Below are positions 22,881 through 34,718 of a stretch of 64,000 bases of DNA, piece by piece. The stretch covers positions 30,109-94,108 of the forward strand of contig NZ_PVLQ01000035.1 in assembly GCF_002980595.1 (NCBI RefSeq), read 5' to 3'. Source of the DNA: Malikia granosa (GTDB lineage: Bacteria > Pseudomonadota > Gammaproteobacteria > Burkholderiales > Burkholderiaceae_C). Position 1 is the stretch's first letter, and every line of letters begins with the position of its first letter. Position numbers and translations under genes: made by a program. The notes under the pieces are model-generated. The model saw nothing but the letters and a program-made list of their open reading frames with translations. It searched no databases and was not told the origin of the DNA.

Positions 22881-22935
22881 GGGGGTTTTCCGGGATCGTG
22901 GCGGGTTATGGGACTTGCTTCAGTTGCCGGGCATT

Positions 22936-22963
22936 TTACGTATTTCTTAGACGTAATACGTAA
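22936..22963. promoter_or_regulatory. Inverted repeat between the coiled-coil gene and the recombinase
   Basis: TTACGTATT (22936-22944) and AATACGTAA (22955-22963) are perfect inverted arms with a 10-base gap. The stretch 22930-23030 is much AT-richer than its surroundings and holds the only space for two divergent promoters. An operator or a recombination site are both possible. Confidence 0.5.
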
Positions 22964-23037
22964 GATAAATACATATCCATCTTTCCAGATTCTGTTAATG
23001 TGAATTATCGGAACTAGGATATTATCCGGCAGGGGAG

Positions 23038-24396
23038 ATGGACTGGATAAACGCGGCACAATCGATCCCGCTCGACCCAAGCCTTGCTGGGCCGAAAAAA
23101 AATCGCAGAACAATGCCTGATCACAATTCCACCCAAGACCTGGTGCTCGACGGCTTCGTCATTCCAGCCGGGGCCGGCGAGCAGTCGCCCGGGCTGCTGT
23201 TCGACCTGACGGCGGTCGGCAACTGGCTTGAGCCGTTTCGGCGCAAGAGCCCGCACACCCACCGGGCCTACCAGCGCATCGCCGCCTACTGGCTCTATTT
23301 CCTCGAGCAGACCCATGGTTACCATCCCGACTTGCTGCTGCGCGCCGGTCCGATCGACGCGCATGATTTCCTGCGCGCGCTGACGCACGAAGCGCTGGAT
23401 GCCGAACCGGCGCGCCAGTCGGCCACCCGGGCTTCCGGCTCGGGCCAGTTCGAGCTCGCGCGCCTGGCTCCGGCGCCGTTCTGGCAGGACCGTTCGCCCC
23501 GCGCGCTGCCGAACCATTTCGGTGTCGCCAGCAACCCGTTTGCACGCGCCAAGTCGCCGCGCTCGGTGGCCCAGGCCATCGCGTCGCTGTCCTCGCTCTA
23601 CAAGTTCAACAACACCAAGCGCTCGGCCCGCGACCAGGCCCTGCTCGATTTCAACCCCTTCTCCGACCTGGGCCGCTTCATCGTCAAGCAAGATGCCAAG
23701 ACCGACCGCGTCTTCGAGCCCAAGGCCTATCTGCACATGCTGTCGGCTACCGACAGAATGCTGGCCCAGGCCGAGACCCAGGCCCAGCAGCACCGCGCAA
23801 TCCGCCTGCGCTGGATCACGGTGGCGCTGTTCAACCTCTGGATGCGGATCTCCGAGCTGTCTGGCCTGCGCATGAGCGACATCCGCCAGCGCGGTGGCAT
23901 CTGGTTCGCCTCGGTCCATGGCAAGGGCCGCAAGGTGCGCGCGATCGAGATCACGCCTGCCGTCATGAAGGAATTGATGGCCTACCGCGAGTCGTTGGGC
24001 CTGCCCGCCTTGCCGCAGCGGCAAGAGACCGATGTCCCGGCCGTGGTGTCGCTGCGGCGCAGCGGCAGCCACTATCCGGCCATGACGCCGCGCGCCCTGT
24101 TCGGCGAGATCAAGGACCTGGGCCAGGCCGCCGCCGACTGGCTGCTCGAATCAAATCCGAACCCAGCCGACCTCGAGCTGCAATCGCTGGCGGAGCGGCT
24201 GCGCCAGGTCTCGCCACACTGGTTCCGCCATTCGGGCGCCTCGGAAGCGATCAACGGCCATTTCCCGATCGCCGACGCGGCCGAGCGCCTGGGCCACAAG
24301 GACCCGGCGATCACGGTGCGCATGTACTACCACGGCGATGCCAAGCGGCGTGTCGGTGCGCTGCAGGCGCTCGAGCAGGCCCGGGGCGAGGACTGA
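23038..24396 (+). CDS. Tyrosine recombinase (site-specific integrase), catalytic set complete
   Basis: A 452-residue tyrosine recombinase. The N-terminal core-binding domain spans roughly residues 55-235 and the catalytic domain follows. Catalytic residues visible are Arg (NLWMRISELSGLR), Lys (HGKGRKVR), His-x-x-Arg (SPHWFRHSGA), His (ERLGHKDPA) and Tyr (VRMYYHG). A GGGGAG sits against the ATG at 23038; an ATG at 23113 is the alternative start. It is longer than XerC/XerD (about 300 residues) and has no phage or transposon genes around it. It points toward the tRNA-Val array 100 bases downstream. A housekeeping-like orphan recombinase or a relic of an integrated element are both possible. Confidence 0.85.
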   Translation: MDWINAAQSIPLDPSLAGPKKNRRTMPDHNSTQDLVLDGFVIPAGAGEQSPGLLFDLTAVGNWLEPFRRKSPHTHRAYQRIAAYWLYFLEQTHGYHPDLLLRAGPIDAHDFLRALTHEALDAEPARQSATRASGSGQFELARLAPAPFWQDRSPRALPNHFGVASNPFARAKSPRSVAQAIASLSSLYKFNNTKRSARDQALLDFNPFSDLGRFIVKQDAKTDRVFEPKAYLHMLSATDRMLAQAETQAQQHRAIRLRWITVALFNLWMRISELSGLRMSDIRQRGGIWFASVHGKGRKVRAIEITPAVMKELMAYRESLGLPALPQRQETDVPAVVSLRRSGSHYPAMTPRALFGEIKDLGQAAADWLLESNPNPADLELQSLAERLRQVSPHWFRHSGASEAINGHFPIADAAERLGHKDPAITVRMYYHGDAKRRVGALQALEQARGED

Positions 24397-24481
24397 CCCC
24401 AGTACGGCTTCAGGCCAGGCCCCCTGCCCGTCCCGGCGCAAAAAAATCCGCGCCCTGCCCTGAGGCCAGGTTTTTTCGGCA

Positions 24482-24487
24482 TATAAT
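24482..24487 (+). promoter_or_regulatory. -10 box of the tRNA-Val operon
   Basis: A perfect TATAAT lies 10 bases before the first tRNA. The -35 region (around 24459-24464) is poor. Confidence 0.6.
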
Positions 24488-24496
24488 ATCGGCTTC

Positions 24497-24571
24497 GGGT
24501 GATTAGCTCAGCGGTAGAGCACTGCATTCACACTGCAGGGGTCACATGTTCGATCCATGTATTACCCACCA
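24497..24571 (+). tRNA. tRNA-Val (CAC), copy 1
   Basis: A 75-nt cloverleaf with encoded CCA. The acceptor stem GGGTGAT/ATTACCC has one G-U pair. The D arm is AGCTCAGCGGTAGAGC, the anticodon stem CTGCA/TGCAG with loop TTCACAC (anticodon CAC), and the T arm ACATG/CATGT with loop TTCGATC. The body from 24501 to about 24562 is identical to copy 2. Confidence 0.95.
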
Positions 24572-24606
24572 GAAAAACCTGACTGTTTCCTTCGGGATGC
24601 AGCCAA

Positions 24607-24681
24607 GGGCGATTAGCTCAGCGGTAGAGCACTGCATTCACACTGCAGGGGTCACATGTTCGATCCATGTATCGCCCACCA
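24607..24681 (+). tRNA. tRNA-Val (CAC), copy 2
   Basis: A 75-nt tRNA with encoded CCA, 110 bases after copy 1. It differs from copy 1 only in the acceptor stem (GGGCGAT/ATCGCCC). Pair 4:69 is C-G here and U-A in copy 1, a compensated change. The anticodon is CAC. Confidence 0.95.
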
Positions 24682-24707
24682 TACCCAGCAAGCCGCAAGG
24701 CCTGCGC

Positions 24708-24782
24708 GGATCGTTAGCTCAGGGGTAGAGCACCACATTCACACTGTGGGGGTCAGTGGTTCGATCCCACTACGATCCACCA
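24708..24782 (+). tRNA. tRNA-Val (CAC), copy 3
   Basis: A 75-nt tRNA with encoded CCA. The acceptor is GGATCGT/ACGATCC and the anticodon stem CCACA/TGTGG around loop TTCACAC, so the anticodon is again CAC. The T stem is AGTGG/CCACT. It has diverged in acceptor, anticodon and T stems from copies 1 and 2. Confidence 0.95.
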
Positions 24783-24787
24783 GACAG

Positions 24788-24821
24788 AAGCACTCAATGC
24801 GCATCGCTTGAGTGCTTTTTT
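24788..24821 (+). terminator. Intrinsic terminator of the tRNA operon
   Basis: AAGCACTCAA (24788-24797) pairs with TTGAGTGCTT (24808-24817), followed by T residues to 24821. Confidence 0.9.
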
Positions 24822-24859
24822 CATGGCCAGGTGAAAAACGGATGGCAAATCTCGTGTCC

Positions 24860-24865
24860 TATAAT
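24860..24865 (+). promoter_or_regulatory. -10-like TATAAT just before a small ORF
   Basis: A perfect TATAAT ends 8 bases before the ATG at 24874, so initiation here would give a nearly leaderless mRNA. No convincing -35 is present. Confidence 0.4.
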
Positions 24866-24873
24866 GATTCGAG

Positions 24874-25260
24874 ATGATGCGCTGTTTGACGATGATCCTT
24901 TCAGTCGTTTTTGCCTTGAATGCGGTGTTTTCCGCGTTGTGGCTGACTGTGGACCAACGCGGCGCAAACCTCATCACTTTCAGCGTGGCTGCTCCTGCCG
25001 ATGCGCCAAGCGCCGCCCACCTATCAGCCGTTTCCAGGCTGGAGCTGCCGGATGAACTGGCGCACGCCACTGCCAACCCCGACTCGCCGACCGAGCATCT
25101 GATCGGCGTCCTGTCCTTCGATGCCCTCGAGGGCGAATCCCAGCCCTTGCCGACAGCGGCCTGGATCCAGATGCGGGTCTTGTCGCAACAGTGGCTGGAC
25201 CGAACCTTGCCTTGGACCTACCTCAAGGGTCCGATGCGGCCGCCTCGCCTGCTGGCTTGA
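24874..25260 (+). CDS. Hypothetical small exported or membrane-anchored protein
   Basis: A 128-residue protein with a hydrophobic N-terminus (CLTMILSVVFALNAVFSALWL) that could be a signal peptide or anchor. A polar domain follows, with SFDALEGESQPLPTAAWIQMRVLSQQWLD. I recognise no family. ATGs at 24874 and 24877 are both possible. A TATAAT immediately upstream suggests its own promoter. It lies between the tRNA terminator and the P-type ATPase gene, and nothing links it to either. Confidence 0.6.
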   Translation: MMRCLTMILSVVFALNAVFSALWLTVDQRGANLITFSVAAPADAPSAAHLSAVSRLELPDELAHATANPDSPTEHLIGVLSFDALEGESQPLPTAAWIQMRVLSQQWLDRTLPWTYLKGPMRPPRLLA

Positions 25261-25383
25261 GGCCTGACTGAATCGCCGGGCTCCATGCGCTGCATGCGAG
25301 CTCGCACCGGATCTGCCATGCTGCGGCATGGTCCCCCTCTGCGCGTCCCCATTCCAGCTTGCCGATCCAAGCTGCCTCCAGCC

Positions 25384-28125
25384 ATGAGCAGAACACCCAA
25401 GTCATTCCTGTTCGAAGCGCTGCCCAGCTGGCATGCGCTGGCCGTTGCCGATGTGCTGACCGCGCTCGACGCGGACGAGCACCTGGGCCTGAGCGCCCAT
25501 GCCGTCAGCCAGCGCCTGCAGCAGCATGGCGAAAACCGCCTGCCCGAGAAGCAAGGCCGGCCAGGCTGGCTGCGCTTCCTGGCGCAATTCCACAATGCGC
25601 TGATCTACGTGCTGCTCGCGGCCGGCCTGACCACGCTGGCGCTGGGCAGCTTCATCGACGCGGGGGTGATCCTGAGCGTGGTGCTGATCAATGCCATCAT
25701 CGGCCATGTCCAGGAAGGCAAGGCGGAGCAGGCGCTCGCGGCGGTGCACGGGATGCTGGCAGGCAAGGCCACGGTGCTGCGCGATGGCGAACGCCACCTG
25801 ATCGATGCCGCCGAGCTGGTGCCTGGCGACATCGTGCTGCTCGAGCCGGGTGACAAGATCCCGGCCGACCTGCGCCTGACCCGAGTCAAGAACCTGCGCA
25901 TCGTGGAGTCGGCGCTGACCGGCGAATCGGTGCCGGTGGAAAAGTCCAGCGCCGCGGTGGCGCCGGAGGCGGGACTGGGCGACCGCAGCTGCCTGTGCTT
26001 CTCCGGCACCCTGGTGTCGGCCGGCCAGGGGCAAGGCGTGGTGATCGCGACCGGCGCCTCGACCGAAATCGGCCGCATCGGCACCCTGGTGGGCGACATC
26101 CAGGGCCTGCTGACGCCCTTGATGCGCCGGCTGGACCAGTTTGCGCGCCAGATCACCGGCTTCATCCTGGGCGTGGCGCTGCTGACCATGGGCTATGGCC
26201 ATTTCGTGGCCCGGATGGACGCGCTGGAACTGTTCCTGGCCGTGGTCGGACTGGCCGTGGCCGCGATTCCGGAAGGCATGCCGGCGGTGGTCACCATCGT
26301 GCTGGCGATCGGCACCCGGGCCATGGCGCGCCAGAAGGCCATCGTGCGGCGCTTGCCTGCGGTCGAGACCCTGGGCTCGGTCACCGTCATCTGCACCGAC
26401 AAGACCGGCACCCTGACCAGGAACGAGATGACCGCGGTCCGGCTGGTGCTGCCGCAGGCGGAGCTGTCCGTGACCGGCACCGGCTACGAGCCCGAGGGCG
26501 GCATCCACCTGGCCAGGCAGGCCGACCAGACTGGCCGGAGCGATCGCCCGCTCGATCCGCTGCAGCTGCCGGCCTTGCAGGAACTGGCCCGGGCCGCGCT
26601 GCTGTGCAACGATGCCCAGCTCAGGCATGAGGCCGAGCTAGGCTGGTCCATCCTGGGCGATCCGACCGAAGGCGCCTTGCTGGTGCTGGCGCGCAAGGCC
26701 GGACTCGAGCAGCAGGCGACCCAGGCCGAGTTCCCCCGGGTCGATGCCCTGCCCTTCGAATCCGAGCGCCAGTTCATGGTCACGCTGCACCACGACCACC
26801 AGGGTCGCCATTTCGCCCTGCTCAAGGGGGCGCCGGAGAAGGTGCTGGCGCTCTGCTGCAGCCAGGACGGCGGCGCGCCGCTCGAGGCCGACCGATGGCA
26901 TGCCGCCGTCGGGCGAGCCGCCTCGGCCGGGGAACGGGTGCTGGCGGTGGCGCAATGCGATTGGTCGCCCGAGTGCAGCAGCCTCAACTGGCAGGACATC
27001 GGCCGCCGTTTCGACCTGCTGGGCCTGGTCGGCATGATCGACCCGCCGCGCGAGGAAGCCATCGCTGCGGTGGCCGAATGCCAACGGGCGGGCATCCGGG
27101 TCAAGATGATCACCGGCGATCATGCCGTCACCGCGGCCGCCATCGGGGCCCAGCTTGGCCTGGCGGCCGACCGGACGCTGACCGGCGAGGCCATCGAGCG
27201 CCTGGACGATGCCAGCCTGCAGCAACAGGCGGCACAGATCGACGTGTTTGCCCGCGCCAGCCCGGAACACAAGCTGCGGCTGATCGCGGCGCTGCAGGCC
27301 CGGGGCCAGCTGGTGGCCATGACCGGCGACGGGGTCAACGATGCGCCGGCGCTCAAGTCCGCCGACATCGGCGTGGCCATGGGCGGCAAGGGCACCGACG
27401 TGGCGCGCGAGGCGTCGGACCTGGTGCTGACCGACGACAACTTCGCCACCATTGCCCGGGCAGTGCGCGAAGGCCGGGTGGTCTACGACAACATCAAGAA
27501 GTCGCTGATGCACATGCTGCCGACCAATGGCGGCGAGGCGGGCGTGATCCTGCTGGCCATCTTTGCCGGCCTGCCGCTGCCGGTGACGGCCGGCCAGATC
27601 CTGTGGGTCAACACCGTGACCTCGGTGACGCTGGCGCTGTCGCTGGCCTTCGAGCCGGCCGAGCGAGGCGTCATGCAGCAGACCCCGCGCCCGACCACCG
27701 AATCCATCATCACCCGGGCCCTGGGCTATCGCATCCTGTTCGTGATCCTGCTGATGGTGTGCGCCACCTTCGCGGTCTTCAACTGGGAGCTGAACCGGGG
27801 CAACAGCCTGGAGCTGGCGCGCACGGCAGCGGTGAACATGATCGTGACCTGCGAGCTGTTCTACCTGTTCAACGTGCGTCACTTCACCGAACACGCCTTC
27901 AAGCGGGAAACCCTCACCGGCAACCCGGTCGCATTGGGGGTGGCGGGCATCCTGGTCGGACTGCAATTGCTGTTCACCTACGCGCCGCCGATGCAGCAGC
28001 TGTTCAGGAGCGTGCCGCTGGACGCCAGCTCCTGGGCGGTCATCCTGGGCTTTGGCTTGCTGCTGTTCGTGCTGGTGGAAGCGGAAAAAGCCGTGCTGCG
28101 TCAAGCCCGCGTTCACCGCATCTGA
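25384..28125 (+). CDS. P2-type cation-transporting ATPase
   Basis: A 913-residue P-type ATPase. It has an N-terminal cation-ATPase domain and the actuator motif TGES (ALTGESVPVEKS). The phosphorylation motif is DKTGTLTRNE and the hinge TGDGVNDAPALKSADIGVAMG. The TM4 ion-binding motif is AAIPEGMPAVVT, where Ca2+ pumps usually have PEGL. About ten membrane segments are expected. The ion (Ca2+, Na+ or K+) cannot be decided from sequence. The ATG at 25384 is used because upstream residues look non-native. A universal stress protein gene follows after 22 bases, so co-expression under stress is likely. Confidence 0.92.
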   Translation: MSRTPKSFLFEALPSWHALAVADVLTALDADEHLGLSAHAVSQRLQQHGENRLPEKQGRPGWLRFLAQFHNALIYVLLAAGLTTLALGSFIDAGVILSVVLINAIIGHVQEGKAEQALAAVHGMLAGKATVLRDGERHLIDAAELVPGDIVLLEPGDKIPADLRLTRVKNLRIVESALTGESVPVEKSSAAVAPEAGLGDRSCLCFSGTLVSAGQGQGVVIATGASTEIGRIGTLVGDIQGLLTPLMRRLDQFARQITGFILGVALLTMGYGHFVARMDALELFLAVVGLAVAAIPEGMPAVVTIVLAIGTRAMARQKAIVRRLPAVETLGSVTVICTDKTGTLTRNEMTAVRLVLPQAELSVTGTGYEPEGGIHLARQADQTGRSDRPLDPLQLPALQELARAALLCNDAQLRHEAELGWSILGDPTEGALLVLARKAGLEQQATQAEFPRVDALPFESERQFMVTLHHDHQGRHFALLKGAPEKVLALCCSQDGGAPLEADRWHAAVGRAASAGERVLAVAQCDWSPECSSLNWQDIGRRFDLLGLVGMIDPPREEAIAAVAECQRAGIRVKMITGDHAVTAAAIGAQLGLAADRTLTGEAIERLDDASLQQQAAQIDVFARASPEHKLRLIAALQARGQLVAMTGDGVNDAPALKSADIGVAMGGKGTDVAREASDLVLTDDNFATIARAVREGRVVYDNIKKSLMHMLPTNGGEAGVILLAIFAGLPLPVTAGQILWVNTVTSVTLALSLAFEPAERGVMQQTPRPTTESIITRALGYRILFVILLMVCATFAVFNWELNRGNSLELARTAAVNMIVTCELFYLFNVRHFTEHAFKRETLTGNPVALGVAGILVGLQLLFTYAPPMQQLFRSVPLDASSWAVILGFGLLLFVLVEAEKAVLRQARVHRI

Positions 28126-28147
28126 AGCCCCAGGAAAGGAAAGCCGC

Positions 28148-29047
28148 ATGGGAAAAATCAAACATGTCTTCGCCGCGACGGATCTGTCCGAATGCGCCTT
28201 GCACGCGGTGGACCGCGGGTTCCAGATCGCCAGGGCGACGGGGGCGCGCTACACCGTCATGCACGCCCTGGGCCTGGATGCGCTGGGCCCGCTGAAGGAC
28301 CTGTTCGGCGACAAGGCCGAGGCGGTGGCGCACAAGGCAGTGGCGCACCAGCGCCTGCTGCTGCAGGACCTGGTGGATGATCCGGATCGGAACCAGGGCA
28401 TCGCGGCCCGCTTGATGATCGAGGAAGGCCTGGCGACCAGCGTGGTGCCGGCCTATGCCGCGAGCACTGACGCCGACCTGGTGCTGGTGGGTGCCAAGGG
28501 GCAGAGCATGTGGCGCCGCCTGATGCTGGGCTCGACCGCCTCGCATCTGCTGCGCAAGAGCCGCTGCCCGGTGCTGGTAGTGAAGAATCCCAGCCCCAGG
28601 CCCTACCGGCGGGCCCTGGTGGCGGTGGACTTTTCTGCCGGATCGGTACAGGCGATCCGGATCGCCAGGGAATTGGCCCCCGATGCCCATGTGGTGCTGC
28701 TCAACGTGTTCGAGGTGCCCTTCGAAGGCATGCTGCAGTTCGCCGGGGTGTCCCAGGACGAGATCCACCGCTACCAGGCCGAGGCCCATGAGCGGGCCTT
28801 GCACGGCCTGTACGACCTGGCCGCAGCCGCCGGCCTGGACCGCAGCGCCTATGTGGCGATCGCCGAGCATGGCGGCGCGGTGCAAAGAATCCTGGAGCAG
28901 GAGACCCTGACCCATTGCGACCTGATCGTGATGGGCAAGCATGGCACCCATGTCACGGAGGAATTGCTGCTGGGCAGCGTGACCAAGCGCGTCATGTCCG
29001 AATCCGACACCGACATGCTGGTCGTCATGGACAAGGCCGCGGGCTGA
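28148..29047 (+). CDS. Universal stress protein with two UspA domains
   Basis: A 299-residue tandem UspA protein. Both halves keep the ATP-binding pattern G-x2-G-x9-G-S/T. The first is GAKGQSMWRRLMLGSTASHL and the second GKHGTHVTEELLLGSVTKRV. The ATG at 28148 follows AGGAAAGGAAAG. Such proteins bind ATP and modulate stress survival. The position between a cation pump and an Mrp antiporter operon suggests a role in ion or energy stress. Confidence 0.9.
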   Translation: MGKIKHVFAATDLSECALHAVDRGFQIARATGARYTVMHALGLDALGPLKDLFGDKAEAVAHKAVAHQRLLLQDLVDDPDRNQGIAARLMIEEGLATSVVPAYAASTDADLVLVGAKGQSMWRRLMLGSTASHLLRKSRCPVLVVKNPSPRPYRRALVAVDFSAGSVQAIRIARELAPDAHVVLLNVFEVPFEGMLQFAGVSQDEIHRYQAEAHERALHGLYDLAAAAGLDRSAYVAIAEHGGAVQRILEQETLTHCDLIVMGKHGTHVTEELLLGSVTKRVMSESDTDMLVVMDKAAG

Positions 29048-29058
29048 GGGCCTGTTCG

Positions 29059-31961
<2,903 letters not shown>

Positions 31962-31962
<1 letters not shown>

Positions 31963-32303
31963 TGGAACTCGTACTCGCCCTCGCGATTGGCATCCTGTTC
32001 GGCGCCGGCATCTGGCTGATCCTGCGCCCGCGCAGCTTCCAGCTCATCATCGGGCTGATGCTGATGTCCTACGCGGTCAACCTGTTCATCTTCGCGATGG
32101 GCCGGCTCTGGGTCAACCAGCCGCCGATCACGCCCCAGCCCGGCATCGATCCGTCGCAGTTCGCCGATCCCCTGCCGCAAAGCCTGGTGCTGACCGCGAT
32201 CGTGATCGGCTTTGCCACCACCGCGCTGTATCTGGTGATGATGATGGGCGCCCGCGGCCTGTCCGGCAGCGACCATGTCGATGGCGAGGAGCCGCGCGCA
32301 TGA
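31962..32303 (+). CDS. mrpC: Mrp antiporter subunit C
   Basis: A 113-residue NuoK-like subunit with three hydrophobic helices: LALAIGILFGAGIWLILR, LIIGLMLMSYAVNLFIFAMG and SLVLTAIVIGFATTALYLVMMM. The ATG shares one base with the mrpA stop (TGATG), so translation is coupled. Confidence 0.93.
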
Positions 32304-33925
32304 CCGGCATGTCCTGGCTGCAACAGCTGATCATCGTCCCCGTTCTGCTGCCGCTGCTGGTGGGGGCGCTGCTGATCCCGGTCAACCAGAAGCGCTATCA
32401 GCTCAAGTTCGCCTTTGGCCTGGGCAGCGGCCTGCTGTTGTGGCTGGTGGCGCTGGCGCTGCTGCTGCTGGCCGACGGCGGACATTGGCCGGACGGCATC
32501 GGCGTCTACCTGGCAGCGAACTGGGCCGCGCCCTTCGGCATCGCGCTGCTGGTGGACCGGCTCGCTGCGCTGATGCTGCTGCTGACCGCGACCATCGCGC
32601 TGGCGGTGCTGGTGTTTTCGGCGCGGCGCTGGGACCGGGTCGGGGTCAGCTTCCATTCGCTGTTCCAGTTCCTGCTGATGGGGCTCAACGGCGCCTTCCT
32701 GACCCATGACCTGTTCAACCTGTTCGTGTTCTTCGAGGTCATGCTGGCAGCCTCCTACGGCCTGGTGCTGCATGGCTACAACCTGCGCCGCATCCAGGCC
32801 GGAATGCAGTACATCGCGGTCAACCTGGTCGCCTCGCTGCTGTTCCTGCTCGGCGTGGCGCTGATCTATGCCGCCACCGGCACGCTGAGCCTGGCAGACC
32901 TGGGGCCGAGGGTGGCGGCGCTGGGCGGGCAGGACCGCTGGTTGCTGCAGGTCGGCGCCACGGTGCTGGCGCTGGCCTTCCTGAGCAAGGGGGCGATGTG
33001 GCCGCTCGGCTTCTGGCTGCCCACTACCTATGCCTCGGCCTCGGCGCCGGTGGCGGCGATGCTGGTGCTGATGACCAAGGTCGGCGTGTATGCCGTGCTG
33101 CGGGTCTGGCTGGCGCTGTTCGGCGATCCGGCCAGCGCACTCGCCGGCTTCGGCCTCGGCGCGCTGACCCTCGGTGGCATGGCGACCCTGCTGTTCGGCG
33201 CCATCGGCATGCTCGCCAGCCAGGACGCCGGTCGCATGGCGGGCTATGGTGCGGTCGTCTCCTCGGGCACGCTGCTGGCGGTGATCGGCCACTCGGGCAG
33301 CGCGGTACTGGCCTCGGGCCTGTACTACCTGCTCGGCTCGACGTTGGCGATGGCGGCCTTCATGCTGTTGCTCGAGCTCGCCGAGCGCATCCGACCGCCA
33401 GGTGCCGCGCTGCTGGCGCTCACGATGGAAGCCTTCGCGGTCGAGGACAAGCCGGAAGACCCGGTCGGCGTCGGCATTCCAGGCACCCTGGCCTTCCTCG
33501 GGCTGAGCTTTGGCGCCTGCGCGCTGGTCATCACCGGCATGCCGCCGCTGGCCGGCTTCATCGCCAAGTTCAGCCTGTTCCACGCCATGCTCGCGGCCGC
33601 ACCGGCCCAGGTGCCGGCCAGCACCTGGCTGCTGATCGCGCTGATCGTGCTGGCCGGCCTGGCGGCGATCATCTCGCTGATGCGACTGGGGGTGCGCACC
33701 TTCTGGGCTTCGGGCGTGGTCAGCCCGCCCAGACTGCAGTTGTCCGAGGCCATGCCAGTCGCCGCGCTGGTGGCGCTGTGCCTGCTGCTGACGCTGCAGG
33801 CCGGTCCGGTGTTCGGCTACCTGGGCCGCGCCACCGAAGGGCTGCTGCGCAGCACTGACTACAGCCGACGGGTGCTGGACGAGCTGCCGGTGCAGCGGCT
33901 GCCGTCACCGGAGGTGGGACGATGA
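32300..33925 (+). CDS. mrpD: Mrp antiporter subunit D
   Basis: A 541-residue NuoN/MrpD-like proton-channel subunit with about 14 helices. It shows HDLFNLFVFFEVMLAASYGLVLHG, FLSKGAMWPLGFWLPTTYASASAPVAAML and GMPPLAGFIAKFSLFHAML. It overlaps mrpC by 4 bases (ATGA) and mrpE by 4 bases. Together with MrpA it carries the proton path. Confidence 0.94.
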   Translation: MTGMSWLQQLIIVPVLLPLLVGALLIPVNQKRYQLKFAFGLGSGLLLWLVALALLLLADGGHWPDGIGVYLAANWAAPFGIALLVDRLAALMLLLTATIALAVLVFSARRWDRVGVSFHSLFQFLLMGLNGAFLTHDLFNLFVFFEVMLAASYGLVLHGYNLRRIQAGMQYIAVNLVASLLFLLGVALIYAATGTLSLADLGPRVAALGGQDRWLLQVGATVLALAFLSKGAMWPLGFWLPTTYASASAPVAAMLVLMTKVGVYAVLRVWLALFGDPASALAGFGLGALTLGGMATLLFGAIGMLASQDAGRMAGYGAVVSSGTLLAVIGHSGSAVLASGLYYLLGSTLAMAAFMLLLELAERIRPPGAALLALTMEAFAVEDKPEDPVGVGIPGTLAFLGLSFGACALVITGMPPLAGFIAKFSLFHAMLAAAPAQVPASTWLLIALIVLAGLAAIISLMRLGVRTFWASGVVSPPRLQLSEAMPVAALVALCLLLTLQAGPVFGYLGRATEGLLRSTDYSRRVLDELPVQRLPSPEVGR

Positions 33926-34437
33926 GGCGCTGGCTGCCTTCGCCCCTGCTGTCGCTGGGCCTGCTGCTGACCTGGCTGCTGCTGAACCAGAGCCTGGAGG
34001 CAGCGCACTGGCTGCTGGGCGCCGCACTGGCCATCGTCGCGCCGCTGCTGGCGCGCCCGCTGCAGCCCCATGGCCAAGCCCGCATCAGACGCCCGCTGGC
34101 GCTGCTGCGCCTGCTTGGCTTCTCGGCCATCGAGATCCTGCGCTCCTGCATCAATGTCAGCCAGATCATCCTGCTGCGCCGCTCGGCCGACGTGAATTCG
34201 CAGTTCATCCGCGTGCCGCTCGACCTGCGCAGTCCGCATGGACTGGCGCTGCTGTCCTGCCTGATCAATTCCACGCCGGGCACGGTCTGGGTCGACCTGC
34301 TGCCCGACAGCCATGAACTGCTGCTGCATGTCTTCGACCTGCACGACGAGGCCTGGTGGGTTGAGACCATCAAGATCCGCTACGAAGGCCCGCTGATCGA
34401 AGTGTTCGACACCCCCCCACAAGGAGAGTCTCCATGA
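33922..34437 (+). CDS. mrpE: Mrp antiporter subunit E
   Basis: A 171-residue MrpE-type protein with two N-terminal membrane helices and a cytoplasmic domain. The typical stretch is [34 protein letters not shown]. It overlaps both neighbours by 4 bases. It is needed for assembly or full activity in characterised Mrp systems. Confidence 0.92.
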   Translation: MRRWLPSPLLSLGLLLTWLLLNQSLEAAHWLLGAALAIVAPLLARPLQPHGQARIRRPLALLRLLGFSAIEILRSCINVSQIILLRRSADVNSQFIRVPLDLRSPHGLALLSCLINSTPGTVWVDLLPDSHELLLHVFDLHDEAWWVETIKIRYEGPLIEVFDTPPQGESP

Positions 34438-34718
34438 CGACCGCGACCTTGCTGTCGGCAGCCAGCCTTTTCGCGCTGGCTTGCGTGCTGCTGGCGATGC
34501 TGCTGTGCACGCTGCGGCTGCTGATCGGCCCCTCGGCCCAGGACCGGGTGCTGGCGCTCGATACGCTGTCGATGTGCGCCATGCTGCTGGCGCTGCTGCT
34601 GGGCATGCGCCACGGCAGCGACATCTATTTCGATGCCGCGCTGCTGATCGCCCTGCTCGGCTTCGTCTCGACGATCGCGCTGGCCAAGTTCCTGCTGCGC
34701 GGCGAGGTGATCGAATGA
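34434..34718 (+). CDS. mrpF: Mrp antiporter subunit F
   Basis: A 94-residue three-helix MrpF protein with the conserved [18 protein letters not shown] and [25 protein letters not shown] stretches. An AAGGAGAG ribosome-binding site precedes the ATG, which overlaps the mrpE stop. Confidence 0.92.
   Translation: MTTATLLSAASLFALACVLLAMLLCTLRLLIGPSAQDRVLALDTLSMCAMLLALLLGMRHGSDIYFDAALLIALLGFVSTIALAKFLLRGEVIE

Noticed and set aside
24397..24496. Integrase directly upstream of tRNA genes taken as the end of a genomic island
   Set aside because: I saw no duplicated tRNA 3' end or direct repeat flanking the recombinase. The recombinase reads toward the 5' ends of the tRNAs, not the usual att position at the 3' end.
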